64,000 nucleotides of DNA from assembly GCA_013177995.1 (NCBI GenBank), contig JABLXN010000006.1, positions 62,001 through 126,000 of the forward strand, written 5' to 3'. Below, piece after piece: positions 45,660-54,548 of the stretch (position 1 is its first letter; every line of letters starts with the position of its first letter). The notes under the pieces are model-generated. The model made no database searches. It saw nothing but the letters and a program-made list of their open reading frames with translations, and had not been told where the DNA came from. The position numbers and the translations under genes were made by a program. Source of the DNA: Brevinematales bacterium (GTDB taxonomy: Bacteria; Spirochaetota; Brevinematia; Brevinematales; Thermospiraceae).

Positions 45660-46892
45660 ATGTGGAGAATGCTTCTCTTTAATATCAGGAAGCACTGGGT
45701 GATGTTTTCTCTTCTGGGTGTTCTGGTGATGATTTTGATGTTTTATCTTCTGGTTGGGCTGAATGTGATGTTTTCTCTTTCTCAGTCTCTTTTTTTCTCT
45801 TCTCGGGAGAGTTTGGTTCCGGATATGATTATTGTTTCTGCTGAAAAGAGATCGCTTGACATTTTTACTCTGGAGGGGGAACAGGGATTTTTCCCTCTCC
45901 CGGCTGGAGAGAAACTTCTTCTTTTTCTGGATACCAATGGACTGGTGGAGAAAGCGGTTCCACGTATCAGGAAGTGGGCGTGGGTGTCATCTCCTCGAAA
46001 TGAGGGGTATATTGTGCTTACAGGGGTTGATCCCCAAAGAGAAAAAGCCTTTTTTCCGGAGAGAAGATTGCAAAGAGGAGTGTGGTGGGGTTCTTCTCAG
46101 GATCTTCTTCTTTATTATCGGCATGCGGATTTTCTTGCTATGGAAGAAAAAGAAGAGGCCGGTGTGGGGATAATGAATACGAATGGGTATATTGTGTATG
46201 ATACGGTTCGTTTAGCCGGACTTCTGGATTATGGCACTATGGATGTGTATGCTGAGTTTGCTTTGTATGGGTTTCTGCCAATTGAAACCATGAGAAGACT
46301 TCTTGGAGTAGACCCTGAGGCTATGGAAGAAATATGGGTGAGATTACATCAACCAGAAAAATGGAAGGTTCTCTCTCAGATGATACAGAAGGAATTTGGT
46401 TCAGGGTATCGGATTATTCCTTTGAAACAGGCATCATCTCTTCTTTCGGGGGTTTTTCAACTTATTCGTGTGATGATGGGAAGTGTGATGCTGGTCCTGT
46501 TGGTACTTGTGTATGTGTGTAGTTCGTTTTTAGTTCGGGTATTTGTCAATCACCGTTTGAAGGAAGTGGCTATTTATCATGCCATGGGTATTCCTCAATG
46601 GAGAGTGGTACTTCTTTTTGGATGGGAGTTTCTCACAGTCATTCTTTTTTGGGGTGGGATAGGGTACTGGAGTGGGTATCAGGTGATGAAAAGGCTTTTT
46701 TCTACGCCTATAGAGGCGTCACTTCTTCCTTTGCAATTTTTGGCCGGAAGGAATGTGTTAAGGTTTGATTTTTTCCCCTTGAGTGGATGGATGGCTTTTT
46801 TTCTTTTTGTTTGTGTGATTGTTTCGCATCTCTGGCTCATTGGCCGGTTTTTGCATCAACTGGATCCTCTTGATCTTTTGAGAGAAGTATAG
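45660..46892 (+). CDS. FtsX-like ABC permease 1 (LolC/E-like)
   Basis: 410 residues. One membrane segment near the N-terminus (MFSLLGVLVMILMFYLLVGL region), a large periplasmic domain of about 230 residues, then three more segments near the C-terminus with the FtsX element VNHRLKEVAIYHAMGIPQWR. This is the MacB/LolC/E topology. Such permeases work with a LolD-type ATPase to release lipoproteins or other envelope cargo from the inner membrane. It is paired with a second permease and with the ATPase at 50118. Confidence 0.83.
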   Translation: MWRMLLFNIRKHWVMFSLLGVLVMILMFYLLVGLNVMFSLSQSLFFSSRESLVPDMIIVSAEKRSLDIFTLEGEQGFFPLPAGEKLLLFLDTNGLVEKAVPRIRKWAWVSSPRNEGYIVLTGVDPQREKAFFPERRLQRGVWWGSSQDLLLYYRHADFLAMEEKEEAGVGIMNTNGYIVYDTVRLAGLLDYGTMDVYAEFALYGFLPIETMRRLLGVDPEAMEEIWVRLHQPEKWKVLSQMIQKEFGSGYRIIPLKQASSLLSGVFQLIRVMMGSVMLVLLVLVYVCSSFLVRVFVNHRLKEVAIYHAMGIPQWRVVLLFGWEFLTVILFWGGIGYWSGYQVMKRLFSTPIEASLLPLQFLAGRNVLRFDFFPLSGWMAFFLFVCVIVSHLWLIGRFLHQLDPLDLLREV

Positions 46893-46900
46893 GGGGAGTT

Positions 46901-48127
46901 ATGTGGCAATGGATTGTCGCTTCGCTTCGGCATGGATTTTACCGGGAGAAGAAGTTGTATGTTACCAATACCTTCGCTATGGTGATAATTCTTTTTTTGC
47001 TTGGGTATAGGGAGGGGGCGGTCCGTCAAATGTATACTTCTACCACGGTTTTTTCTGGCCATGTGGTGGTGAGGATTCTTGAGGAAGCTACTGACCTACC
47101 TCCTCAAGAGGTGATACGCCGTCTTTCCGGTATTCCCGGGGTTTTCCAGGTTTCTCAAAAGATTCGGACAAGGGGTGAGTACTATCTCCCTCTTCTTCAA
47201 GCAAGGGGAAATGTGGAAGTGATCGGGATGGCTCTGGAGAATGATCATATAGCAAAGCGGTACCTTTCGTTAAAAGAGGGACGTTTTCCTCGCAAAGGGA
47301 GAGAAGCTCTGGTCCCATCTTCCTTTTTGCAAACGGGGAAGGTCAGGATAGGTGATGTGATTAAATTAACAGGGAAAACATCAGACGATCTCTATACGAT
47401 GACATCCTGCAAGATTGTGGGTATTTATGAGACCTCAAAACTGTCTCTTTTTCAGATTCCTCGTGTTATTCTGCCTCTGGAAGAGATGGAAAATTTTGTT
47501 CAGCCAGGTGAGAAAGACAGGGAGTATGGATTGTTTTTGAAAGATTATCAGCGTTTTGAGACACATACGGATATAGCGGAATATGTCTATGGGGAAGTGG
47601 AAAAGGCATTAGGGACAACGGCATTTGCTGTGGATATTCCTCTTGTGTCTATACTCAATCCTTCAGATATTTCCGTTCAATTCAACTTTTTTTTCCAGAT
47701 TTTGTTGGTCATGCTTTTTCTGGTTGTTCTCTCGTTAGTGATGGTGGTGAATTTCAATATCTTGATGGTGCTTTCCTGGGAGAAACGTCCCCTGCTGGGG
47801 GCTATGGATGCGTTGGGGGTTGGGAGGTGGAAATTGGTGGGTCTTGTTTATCTGCAAAGTTTGGTGCAGTTAGGGATATGTTTTCTTGTGGCTTTGGGGA
47901 TTGTTGGGGGGCTTTCCTGGCTTCTTTCCGGGAAAAGTATGGGAGGCGTGTATGAGGTTCTTTCAGTACTTTTGGCTGGTACCAATCGTGTGGATATAGT
48001 GCTGCGGTTATCCCATATAGGACTGGGACTTGTGATGATGGCAGGTGTGGTTACGGTAGCTCATATTCCGGTACTCTGGCGTCTTTTTACGCTTTCTTCC
48101 TGTGAAATGATGAAACGATTTTCATAA
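46901..48127 (+). CDS. FtsX-like ABC permease 2 (LolC/E-like)
   Basis: 408 residues. Same four-segment topology: an N-terminal segment (TFAMVIILFLLGY), a periplasmic domain of about 220 residues, and three C-terminal segments with the loop VLSWEKRPLLGAMDALGVGRWKL. With permease 1 it could form a LolCE-type heterodimer. It starts 9 bases after permease 1. Sequence identity between the two is low by eye, which is also true of LolC and LolE. Confidence 0.83.
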   Translation: MWQWIVASLRHGFYREKKLYVTNTFAMVIILFLLGYREGAVRQMYTSTTVFSGHVVVRILEEATDLPPQEVIRRLSGIPGVFQVSQKIRTRGEYYLPLLQARGNVEVIGMALENDHIAKRYLSLKEGRFPRKGREALVPSSFLQTGKVRIGDVIKLTGKTSDDLYTMTSCKIVGIYETSKLSLFQIPRVILPLEEMENFVQPGEKDREYGLFLKDYQRFETHTDIAEYVYGEVEKALGTTAFAVDIPLVSILNPSDISVQFNFFFQILLVMLFLVVLSLVMVVNFNILMVLSWEKRPLLGAMDALGVGRWKLVGLVYLQSLVQLGICFLVALGIVGGLSWLLSGKSMGGVYEVLSVLLAGTNRVDIVLRLSHIGLGLVMMAGVVTVAHIPVLWRLFTLSSCEMMKRFS

Positions 48128-48140
48128 AAAGGGGAGAGAT

Positions 48141-48896
48141 ATGAGAGAGAAACTTTTTTGGGTAATGATCTTGTGGACAGGATTGGTTTTGTTTGGTTTC
48201 AGTCAAACAGTGGCAGAAAGAGGCAAGGGTATGCTTGAACGTTCTGATGCTCTTCTCTATCCTTTTGAGGGTAGTTTTGTGCTTCTTATTCAGAGTCAGG
48301 AGAAGGGAGGTCCTTTGATAACCTATGAACTTGAGGGGTATAAGAAAGGGAAAAAATATCAAACCGTTATCTGGCGTTCTCCTGCGGTGAATCTCAATGA
48401 TGTGGGACTCAGAAGTGGTGAGGTGATCTATTATAAACCTGCCAAGTGGCCAAAAGCGGATATGATGAGTTATCTGTCGCTTTTTATGGGGACGGGATTT
48501 TCCTGGGGGGATGTACTGGTATCTGATATTGCAGAAGATTATGAGGTAACAGAAATCAGAGAAGAAATGTATCACAATCAACCAGCGTATTATCTTCGTT
48601 TGAAACCGCTTAAGAAAGGTCTCTATGCTCGACTTGATACCTGGCTCCATCGAGAGAGCTTCATTCCTCTGGAAAGAGTCTATTATACACCTTCTGGTGA
48701 AGTACTCAAGAAGGCGGTGTATAGTGGTTTTATTCTTCAGGGTGGGAAAGCTACAGGTTTTACGGTGGATATGGTTGACATGGTCACAGAGACGACCAGC
48801 AAAGCCATTGTTTCCGCTATTCGAGAAGAAAAGGTTCCCCAATCCTTGTTTGATCCACAGAATATTCACCGAATTCGGGTCCGAGGAGGGCGTTAA
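48141..48896 (+). CDS. Periplasmic outer-membrane lipoprotein-sorting (LolA-like) protein
   Basis: 251 residues with a signal peptide (FWVMILWTGLVLFGFSQ). The fold signals are LDTWLHRESFIPLERVYY and EVIYYKPAKWPKADMMSYLS with FMGTGFSWGDV, as in the LolA_like group of lipoprotein-sorting proteins. It would shuttle a lipid-modified cargo across the periplasm. It lies between the two permeases and a third barrel, the place expected of the soluble carrier in a transporter system. Confidence 0.8.
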   Translation: MREKLFWVMILWTGLVLFGFSQTVAERGKGMLERSDALLYPFEGSFVLLIQSQEKGGPLITYELEGYKKGKKYQTVIWRSPAVNLNDVGLRSGEVIYYKPAKWPKADMMSYLSLFMGTGFSWGDVLVSDIAEDYEVTEIREEMYHNQPAYYLRLKPLKKGLYARLDTWLHRESFIPLERVYYTPSGEVLKKAVYSGFILQGGKATGFTVDMVDMVTETTSKAIVSAIREEKVPQSLFDPQNIHRIRVRGGR

Positions 48897-48899
48897 CCC

Positions 48900-50114
48900 A
48901 TGAAAAGGTTGGGTGTTTTGTGGGTATTTGTTCCCTGGGTAGTATGGGGGATGCAGGTTTCAGCAACGCTTTATCAGGTAGGGGGATATCAGCGATATGT
49001 TTCTAATCGTTTTTTCTCCTCTGCTTATGATGAACTTGATGGAGAGGTGGGGGGAAGATGGATGGTATCTCCGGATTTTAGCCTATCGGAGGGGGTCATG
49101 TTTGATGCCAAGGTAGATCTCTATCTTTCGCGTCGTTATTGGACCAATGCTATAGAAACAGTGGTTAAGGAAGCGTATAGTGATCTTCTCCTGTGGGATA
49201 TTTTTTCTCTACGGATGGGGTATGTGGCTATTGATTATGGATACAATGGACTTTTTCATCCTCTTCGGCTGATGGATCTCTCTCCAGTGATTTCTCAGAA
49301 AACCTCAGAGATTTTGAGTGGAACAGAGAGATCAGGGTATCGTGGACTTCCTCTTTTTCGAGTGAGAATGGCGCCCTGGATAGGTGACGTGAATGTGAGT
49401 GTGGAACAAAATCTTCTGTTTTTGGAAGCCACCAATATTTTTTCTAACTATCTTCTTTCCTCGACGAAGGTAAGCTCTCAGGGGACAGAAGGTGGGATTT
49501 TTGCGGGTTATTTCCCCTGGAAGAAGAAAGAGGATATGGCTTCAGGGGTGGTGGGATGGTTTTTGGCTTTCCCATTGCCAGGCCATATTCTCGTGATGCA
49601 TGAGGGACTTTATCGGGAAAAAAGTTTCTGGGTGTTTTATGATGGGGGAAATGTGGTATCCAACCGAACGGGGGAATTTGTGAATGTTTCTCTTGAAGTG
49701 AAACAAACCTGTATGGAGTCTTTTTTTCATGGGAAAATCACATGGACTCTTGAGTATTGTTTTTTGGGGGAAGGACTTTCTTTTGAACTTGTTGCTCATA
49801 CCCTGGATTTTCTGACGAATTCCCTCAATCAGGCAATATATGGGAAGGAAATGCTTCCTTCCTATCGGTTGTTTCGTCATTGGTACCGTGGGGAGATAGG
49901 ATATGAAATTCCCTCCAGAAGAATTGGTTTTTCCTATCGGCTCGTTTTCCCGGAGAGTTTGGCTATGGTTTCTCACCTGGCCACTTTTTCTCTTAACTTT
50001 GACCAGGCCAGAATCTCGCTGTTTTCTGGCTGGAATACTTCAGAAGAGAGATATGCCCTTTTGTATGGCAATATACCCTTGTCTATAGGTACTTACCTTG
50101 AATTACCTCTTTAG
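48900..50114 (+). CDS. Outer-membrane beta-barrel-like protein 3, unknown
   Basis: 404 residues. A signal peptide (LGVLWVFVPWVVWGMQVSA) is followed by long alternating strands rich in Tyr, Trp and Ser (WMVSPDFSLSEGVMFDAK, LRMGYVAIDYGYNGLF) and a weakly amphipathic C-terminus. The layout suits a barrel or a large exported beta protein. It could be the outer-membrane acceptor for the LolA-like carrier encoded 4 bases upstream; this is inference. Confidence 0.65.
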   Translation: MKRLGVLWVFVPWVVWGMQVSATLYQVGGYQRYVSNRFFSSAYDELDGEVGGRWMVSPDFSLSEGVMFDAKVDLYLSRRYWTNAIETVVKEAYSDLLLWDIFSLRMGYVAIDYGYNGLFHPLRLMDLSPVISQKTSEILSGTERSGYRGLPLFRVRMAPWIGDVNVSVEQNLLFLEATNIFSNYLLSSTKVSSQGTEGGIFAGYFPWKKKEDMASGVVGWFLAFPLPGHILVMHEGLYREKSFWVFYDGGNVVSNRTGEFVNVSLEVKQTCMESFFHGKITWTLEYCFLGEGLSFELVAHTLDFLTNSLNQAIYGKEMLPSYRLFRHWYRGEIGYEIPSRRIGFSYRLVFPESLAMVSHLATFSLNFDQARISLFSGWNTSEERYALLYGNIPLSIGTYLELPL

Positions 50115-50117
50115 GAG

Positions 50118-50780
50118 ATGACGATGATTGAAGTAAAAGATGTTATCAAACATTATCGTATAGGGAAAACAATAGTAGAGGCCCTCAGGGGTGTTTCTCT
50201 CACCATTCACCAGGGAGAGATGGTGGCCTTGGCGGGTGTGTCGGGGAGTGGAAAATCCACTCTTCTTCATCTCATCGGGGGGATGGATAGACCTACTCAT
50301 GGGGAAATATGGGTGGATGGAGAGAAGATAACGGCTTATACTCCACGAGAGCTTACCCGATATAGGGGAAAGAAAATAGGTTTTGTCTTTCAAAATTTTC
50401 ATCTTATTCCTGCTCTTAACGTGTATGAAAACGTGGTGGTTCCTTTGAAACTCAAAGGAGAAAGATATGAAAGAAAGGATATTCTTGCTCTGTTGGAAAG
50501 GGTTGGGCTTCACCACCATCTTCTTCATCGACCTGATGAACTCTCAGGGGGACAGAAACAACGTGTGGCTATTGCCAGGGCTCTGGCGAGTCGCCCTTCC
50601 TATGTGCTTGCTGATGAACCAACGGCTAATTTAGATAGGAAAACGGGGATGGAGATTCTTGCTCTTTTGCAGGAACTGAATAAGGAGTTGGGTACAACGA
50701 TTATCCTTGCTTCTCATGATCAGGGGGTGTTATCGTCGTTTGGCCGGGTGATGTATCTTCAGGATGGCCTTCTGGTGTGA
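50118..50780 (+). CDS. ABC transporter ATPase, LolD/MacB-like
   Basis: 220 residues. Walker A GVSGSGKSTLLH (about residue 40), Q-loop VFQNFHLIPAL, signature LSGGQKQRVAIARALA and Walker B VLADEPTANLD with the H-loop LASHD. It belongs to the LolD/MacB/FtsE group and should energise the two FtsX-like permeases. It is the last gene of the operon, 3 bases after barrel 3. MacB-type efflux is a less likely alternative because no membrane-fusion protein is present. Confidence 0.88.
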   Translation: MTMIEVKDVIKHYRIGKTIVEALRGVSLTIHQGEMVALAGVSGSGKSTLLHLIGGMDRPTHGEIWVDGEKITAYTPRELTRYRGKKIGFVFQNFHLIPALNVYENVVVPLKLKGERYERKDILALLERVGLHHHLLHRPDELSGGQKQRVAIARALASRPSYVLADEPTANLDRKTGMEILALLQELNKELGTTIILASHDQGVLSSFGRVMYLQDGLLV

Positions 50781-50820
50781 GAAGATAGCGTTTTCTGAAC
50801 CGTAAGAAGCCAGGAAAGCC

Positions 50821-50864
50821 ACAATATTGCAAAATGTGGATTTTTTTTCTACAATATAGCAAGG
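50821..50864 (+). promoter_or_regulatory. Promoter with 30-bp-spaced direct repeats before the PAS/LuxR gene
   Basis: TTGCAA (50827-50832), 17 bases, TACAAT (50850-50855). Direct repeats ACAATATtGCAA (50821-50832) and ACAATATaGCAA (50851-50862) cover the -35 and -10/+1 regions with a spacing of exactly 30 bp, three helical turns. This looks like a two-site operator, perhaps for the product of the gene itself. Confidence 0.6.
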
Positions 50865-50871
50865 AGAAAGC

Positions 50872-52080
50872 ATGAATATACCTTCTACTTTGTTTTCTGC
50901 TTGTGTGATTGAACAAGAGAATTTTGTTCTTAAGGAGATTAATGAGACGTTTAGTGTAGTACTGGGTTATGACCAAAGTATCATTGGACAGGAATATTTA
51001 GCGTTAGTGGTTTCTGAAGAATTTTCGGTGGCTCTTCAGGCCCTGGATTCGGTGTCTCAGACACCGCTTTATGTGGCTTTTTCTCTTCTTGACAAGGAGG
51101 GGCAACCTCATCGGTTTTTTCATACTCTTGTCCAGGAAGGGGAGAGCATTCTTGATGTGATGATGCCGGTCCCTCTTCAAGAGGATCAACGGTGGGAACA
51201 TGCCATTCTGAAACATCTCACAAAACCGGTTTTTTGTCTCTCGGAAGAAGGAGTGATTTCCTGTGCCAATGAATCGGCCAAACAACACCTCTTTGATGGT
51301 GTTCCGCAATCCTTTCTCTCTCATCCTCTCTGGGGTTTTCTTCAGTCGCGTTTGGCTACGGGAAAATCCTTCTCTGAATGGTTATCCATAGGACAAAAGG
51401 AGGGATTTTTCTTCTTTCATCCGGTGGAGAATGGGCACTGGTTGGTGGAGTATCAATGGGGCCGGGAGGAGATTTTTCAACGTTTATCCGACATCATCTT
51501 GGATTGGGAATTTCCGGCGGCTGTGATGGATCTTCGACAGGAAATACCCAAAGGTTCTCTCTGGAATGGGGGATTTTCTTCCCTTGATGGGGCTCCTGAT
51601 GAGATCCTCTCACGGATCAAGGGACTTCAAAAGGGAGAAAAATACCTGAGTATCCCACGAAAGAATGGCCAGCTCTCCTACTACAGACCCCTTTTTTTCC
51701 CCTTTCATCCTCGTGTGGAAATAGTTCTTGTGGTTCTTTTGGAGGAAACGGAACATGTAAGAAAAACCTTCATGGTGGAAAGAGTCCAGCAGTCTTTGTC
51801 TGAGATGATTCGTCTGTCTGAGGAGATTCAGCAGCGGCTTTCGGGGGGTCTTGAATCATTTTTTGAACAATACCAGCTTTCTGAAAGGGAGAGAAAACTG
51901 GTAAAGCTGATTCAGCAAGGTCTTTCCAATGAGGAGATTGCTTCTGCTCTCTACGTTTCTGTGGATACGGTGAAGAAGGGTATTTCTCAGCTTTATCGAA
52001 AGCTGGAAGTGAATAGTCGATTGGAACTCCTGCAAAAGATCTTTTTCCCCTTTCCCAAGAAGATACCACCAAAGGGTTAG
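50872..52080 (+). CDS. PAS-domain transcription regulator with LuxR-type HTH
   Basis: 402 residues. Two PAS-like regions (about residues 1-95 and 105-200) are followed by a third sensory stretch and a C-terminal LuxR/GerE helix-turn-helix: LSERERKLVKLIQQGLSNEEIASALYVSVDTVKKGISQLYRK-type order, seen in pieces at about residues 340-385. No receiver domain and no membrane segment, so it is a soluble sensor that binds DNA directly. It lies after the envelope operon and before a probable small RNA. Ribosome site AAGGAG. Confidence 0.83.
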   Translation: MNIPSTLFSACVIEQENFVLKEINETFSVVLGYDQSIIGQEYLALVVSEEFSVALQALDSVSQTPLYVAFSLLDKEGQPHRFFHTLVQEGESILDVMMPVPLQEDQRWEHAILKHLTKPVFCLSEEGVISCANESAKQHLFDGVPQSFLSHPLWGFLQSRLATGKSFSEWLSIGQKEGFFFFHPVENGHWLVEYQWGREEIFQRLSDIILDWEFPAAVMDLRQEIPKGSLWNGGFSSLDGAPDEILSRIKGLQKGEKYLSIPRKNGQLSYYRPLFFPFHPRVEIVLVVLLEETEHVRKTFMVERVQQSLSEMIRLSEEIQQRLSGGLESFFEQYQLSERERKLVKLIQQGLSNEEIASALYVSVDTVKKGISQLYRKLEVNSRLELLQKIFFPFPKKIPPKG

Positions 52081-52121
52081 AAAATACCCCAAAGTGCTGA
52101 AAATTTTACTCCTCAGTGGGC

Positions 52122-52150
52122 TTGTTTCTTTGAAGAGAAATGGGTATACT
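52122..52150 (+). promoter_or_regulatory. Promoter of the candidate small RNA
   Basis: TTGTTT (52122-52127), 17 bases, TATACT (52145-52150). No RBS-equipped reading frame follows before the terminator at 52293-52329. Confidence 0.55.
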
Positions 52151-52156
52151 GTGTAT

Positions 52157-52329
52157 GTCAATAAAAGAGAAATTTTCGAGTAGAAAGATTTTTTCCATAA
52201 CAAGACCGTTAAGTCAATACTTTTTCTTAATAAAGAGATACCTCTCATCAAGAACCATACCTACTGACTTAACAGATCTCCTTTATTCAGCCACGGGGAG
52301 AAGACCCACCACTTCTCCCCGTTTTTTTT
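52157..52329 (+). ncRNA. Candidate structured small RNA, about 170 nt
   Basis: It has a promoter (TSS near 52157) and ends in a strong terminator: ACGGGGAGAAG pairs with CTTCTCCCCGT and TTTTTTT follows. Within it, AATAAAAGAG (52160-52169) can pair with CTCCTTTATT (52278-52287), and GTTAAGTCA (52209-52217) with TGACTTAAC (52264-52272), giving a long rod-like outer hairpin. Length and layout recall 6S-like RNAs, but I cannot confirm any family. It is not coding. Confidence 0.55.
52293..52329 (+). terminator. Intrinsic terminator of the small RNA
   Basis: ACGGGGAGAAG (52293-52303) pairs with CTTCTCCCCGT (52312-52322), followed by seven Ts. Confidence 0.9.
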
Positions 52330-52359
52330 GAAGGTCCTGCTTTGGGCAGGGTCTTTCTG

Positions 52360-53751
52360 TTATCTCTCTTGCTCTGTGGGTTTTTGTGGCGAGGAAATAA
52401 TAGCCAAAATCTCCTTCTCTTTATACAGAAGGAAAAAAACAAGCCCTAAAAGGCAGAAGACAAAAGCCACCACACCGGTGAGTCTTACCCCGACATCGTT
52501 TTCTGTACTTCGACCAAGATTGATGATAGAGGGAAACATGAGGTTGGTGAACGCAATGCCCATCTTCATCATAAAGGTTCGAGCCCCGAAAAAGACAGCG
52601 GCTTTGTAGTTTCCTTTTTGTTTTCCATCGGCGTCAGCGATATCAGCCACAATCGCATTGGGAAGGATACCGAAGATGGCAATGGGGAGTGAGGCAAGCA
52701 CCACTAACATGATGCCCTGCCAGAAGGGAGAGAGGGGGAATTTTCCGAGCCAGAACACAAGGACAAAGACCAGGGAGAAGAGAACAAAGGCAATGGAGAG
52801 CATGAGTTTCTTGCCAATGGCTTTGGCTATCAGGTTGATGGGTACATAGAATACGAAACTCAGGACAAACATCACCGTCATAAAGGTAGTGGCATGGGCT
52901 TTTTCTAATCCAAGAAGAACGGTGGTGTAATACACAATCCCCGATTGGATGAAGGTGAGCGCCACCCAGTAGGCAAAATCAGAGAGGGTAAAATAGAAAA
53001 AGTTTTTGTTTTTGAAGGCAGAGACAACGGCTTCAAAAGAACCTTCTGTGGAGACATGTCGTTCGCAATAACGATTTTCATCGATGGTGATGATGGGAAG
53101 AGCCATAAGAATAAGGGCGATAACTCCATAAATCACAAGAGCCAGTTGAAAACTATGAAGAGAGGAGAAACCGGATTTTTCAAATATGCCCTGAACGAGA
53201 TAGACAGTATTTCCAAGGGCAAAGCCCAGTGCCCAGGTGATAGAAATCCAGGTGGCTAAATTGAGTCTCTCTTCAGGGGTATGGCCGAGTTCACTCAGCC
53301 AGGCATTATAGGGGGTACAGAAAAGCGTAAAAAACCAGTAATAGAGAAGAATCATCACGGTGAGCCAGACGACATTGATGGGACTCTGATAGGGCACAAT
53401 CGGAACAAATACTAAGATAGAGGTGATGACAAAGGGGACAAAACTGATGATGAGAAAAGTACGTCTTCGCCCCAAGCGAAAACGAGATCTATCGCTGAGA
53501 CCCGCCACGATAGGATCTGTGACCGCATCAAAAATCCGGCTGAAGGCATTGATGAGACCAATGATGGTGAGCGAACCAAAGATATATCCCTGATAGATGA
53601 AAGCAGGAAAAAGACTTTGCCCCTGACCTTCGGGGGGGAGATAAAAATAGGCTATGAGATTGGCTACACTATAGGAGGCGAGCGACCAGCCCATCTGGCC
53701 CAACGCAAACATTCCCTGCTTCCAGAAGGGAAGTTTTTCGACCTTGTTCAT
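52360..53751 (-). CDS. GPH-family sugar:cation symporter (MelB-like)
   Basis: 463 residues from ATG 53751 (AAGGAG upstream). About twelve membrane segments. Family marks include the N-terminal FALGQMGWSLASYSVANLIAYFY, DAVTDPIVAGLSDRSRFRLGRRR and FVPFVITS, the DxxxDP and SRxRxGRRR-type motif of the glycoside-pentoside-hexuronide group. It would take up a sugar or glycoside with a cation. It stands alone with a near-perfect promoter. The GH13 lipoprotein 3.5 kb away could supply its substrate, but they are not in one operon. Confidence 0.88.
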   Translation of the reverse strand: MNKVEKLPFWKQGMFALGQMGWSLASYSVANLIAYFYLPPEGQGQSLFPAFIYQGYIFGSLTIIGLINAFSRIFDAVTDPIVAGLSDRSRFRLGRRRTFLIISFVPFVITSILVFVPIVPYQSPINVVWLTVMILLYYWFFTLFCTPYNAWLSELGHTPEERLNLATWISITWALGFALGNTVYLVQGIFEKSGFSSLHSFQLALVIYGVIALILMALPIITIDENRYCERHVSTEGSFEAVVSAFKNKNFFYFTLSDFAYWVALTFIQSGIVYYTTVLLGLEKAHATTFMTVMFVLSFVFYVPINLIAKAIGKKLMLSIAFVLFSLVFVLVFWLGKFPLSPFWQGIMLVVLASLPIAIFGILPNAIVADIADADGKQKGNYKAAVFFGARTFMMKMGIAFTNLMFPSIINLGRSTENDVGVRLTGVVAFVFCLLGLVFFLLYKEKEILAIISSPQKPTEQER

Positions 53752-53785
53752 CGTTTTCTCCTTGCGTGTGGTTTTTAGCGCTTTT

Positions 53786-53813
53786 ATTATAGTGAAAATT
53801 TTCTCTTTGTCAA
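53786..53813 (-). promoter_or_regulatory. Promoter of the sugar symporter gene
   Basis: Minus strand: TTGACA (53813-53808), 16 bases, TATAAT (53791-53786); both boxes are perfect. The mobile element starts 20 bases upstream of the -35 box. Confidence 0.8.
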
Positions 53814-53833
53814 TGCCCCGAAGGTACATATTG

Positions 53834-54398
53834 TGTCGTTCCACATTCATACAGAATGGTTATCTTCACACAAAAAGTGAATACTTGTTTGACCATCTTT
53901 TCTTTTTCAGTTTTGGGCTCTTTTTGTTACCCATTTTTCTTTTTCCACGAAGCGCTCCTGCATGGGACAAAAGGAACGTTGTCCTCGTCGCATGCTACGC
54001 ATGCGCCTCGGACGGACAATGGGCCGCTTTTGCGGGCAAGGAGAAAAACATCCTCTCCTTCCAGGGGAAGTCCTTCCTCCGTGGGCGACATCAACTCGTC
54101 CTCCTGACTTCGGAAGTATAGCGCCCACCTTGCTTCGCCGATTCCCCGCTAAAGCGGGGTCCCCGCGGCTACGCTTCGGTGGGCTTTTGGGGAAAAGCAA
54201 CAAAAGATGTCGCCCCGGGTGCCTCCTGCACCCTCACTCCGGAAGGACTTCCCCCTTACGACAAAGGACACACAACCGCAAAAGCGGCCCGGTGGGGTAC
54301 AGAAAAAAAGGGGGTGAAAGAACAGAGCTTTCTCGTGTTATTTCCCTGTTCATTAAGAAATGTGGAAATAGCTATTCAATTTCATATGTGGAATGACA
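53834..54398 (-). mobile_element. Transposase-less element, 565 bp, IS-type ends, 18-bp target duplication
   Basis: Right-type end TGTCGTTCCACATTCATACA starts at 53834; the left-type end (minus strand from 54398, TGTCATTCCACATATG) closes it. 18-bp repeats CCCCGAAGGTACATATTG (53816-53833) and CCCTGAAGGTACATATTG (54399-54416) abut both ends with one mismatch, so the boundaries are firm. It is in opposite orientation to the element at 35241, shares its flanks and differs in the middle. GC-rich interior, no convincing gene. Confidence 0.8.
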
Positions 54399-54548
54399 CC
54401 CTGAAGGTACATATTGTCTCTTTGATGAGAAAAAATAAAATAGGGAGATGACCATACCTTGGATTTGGGTGTGATCGACGGCGTATACAATGGAAATGGT
54501 GGTGTGGGGAAGGAGAAGAGTTTTTGGGGAAGGACGCCTCCCCCTTTT

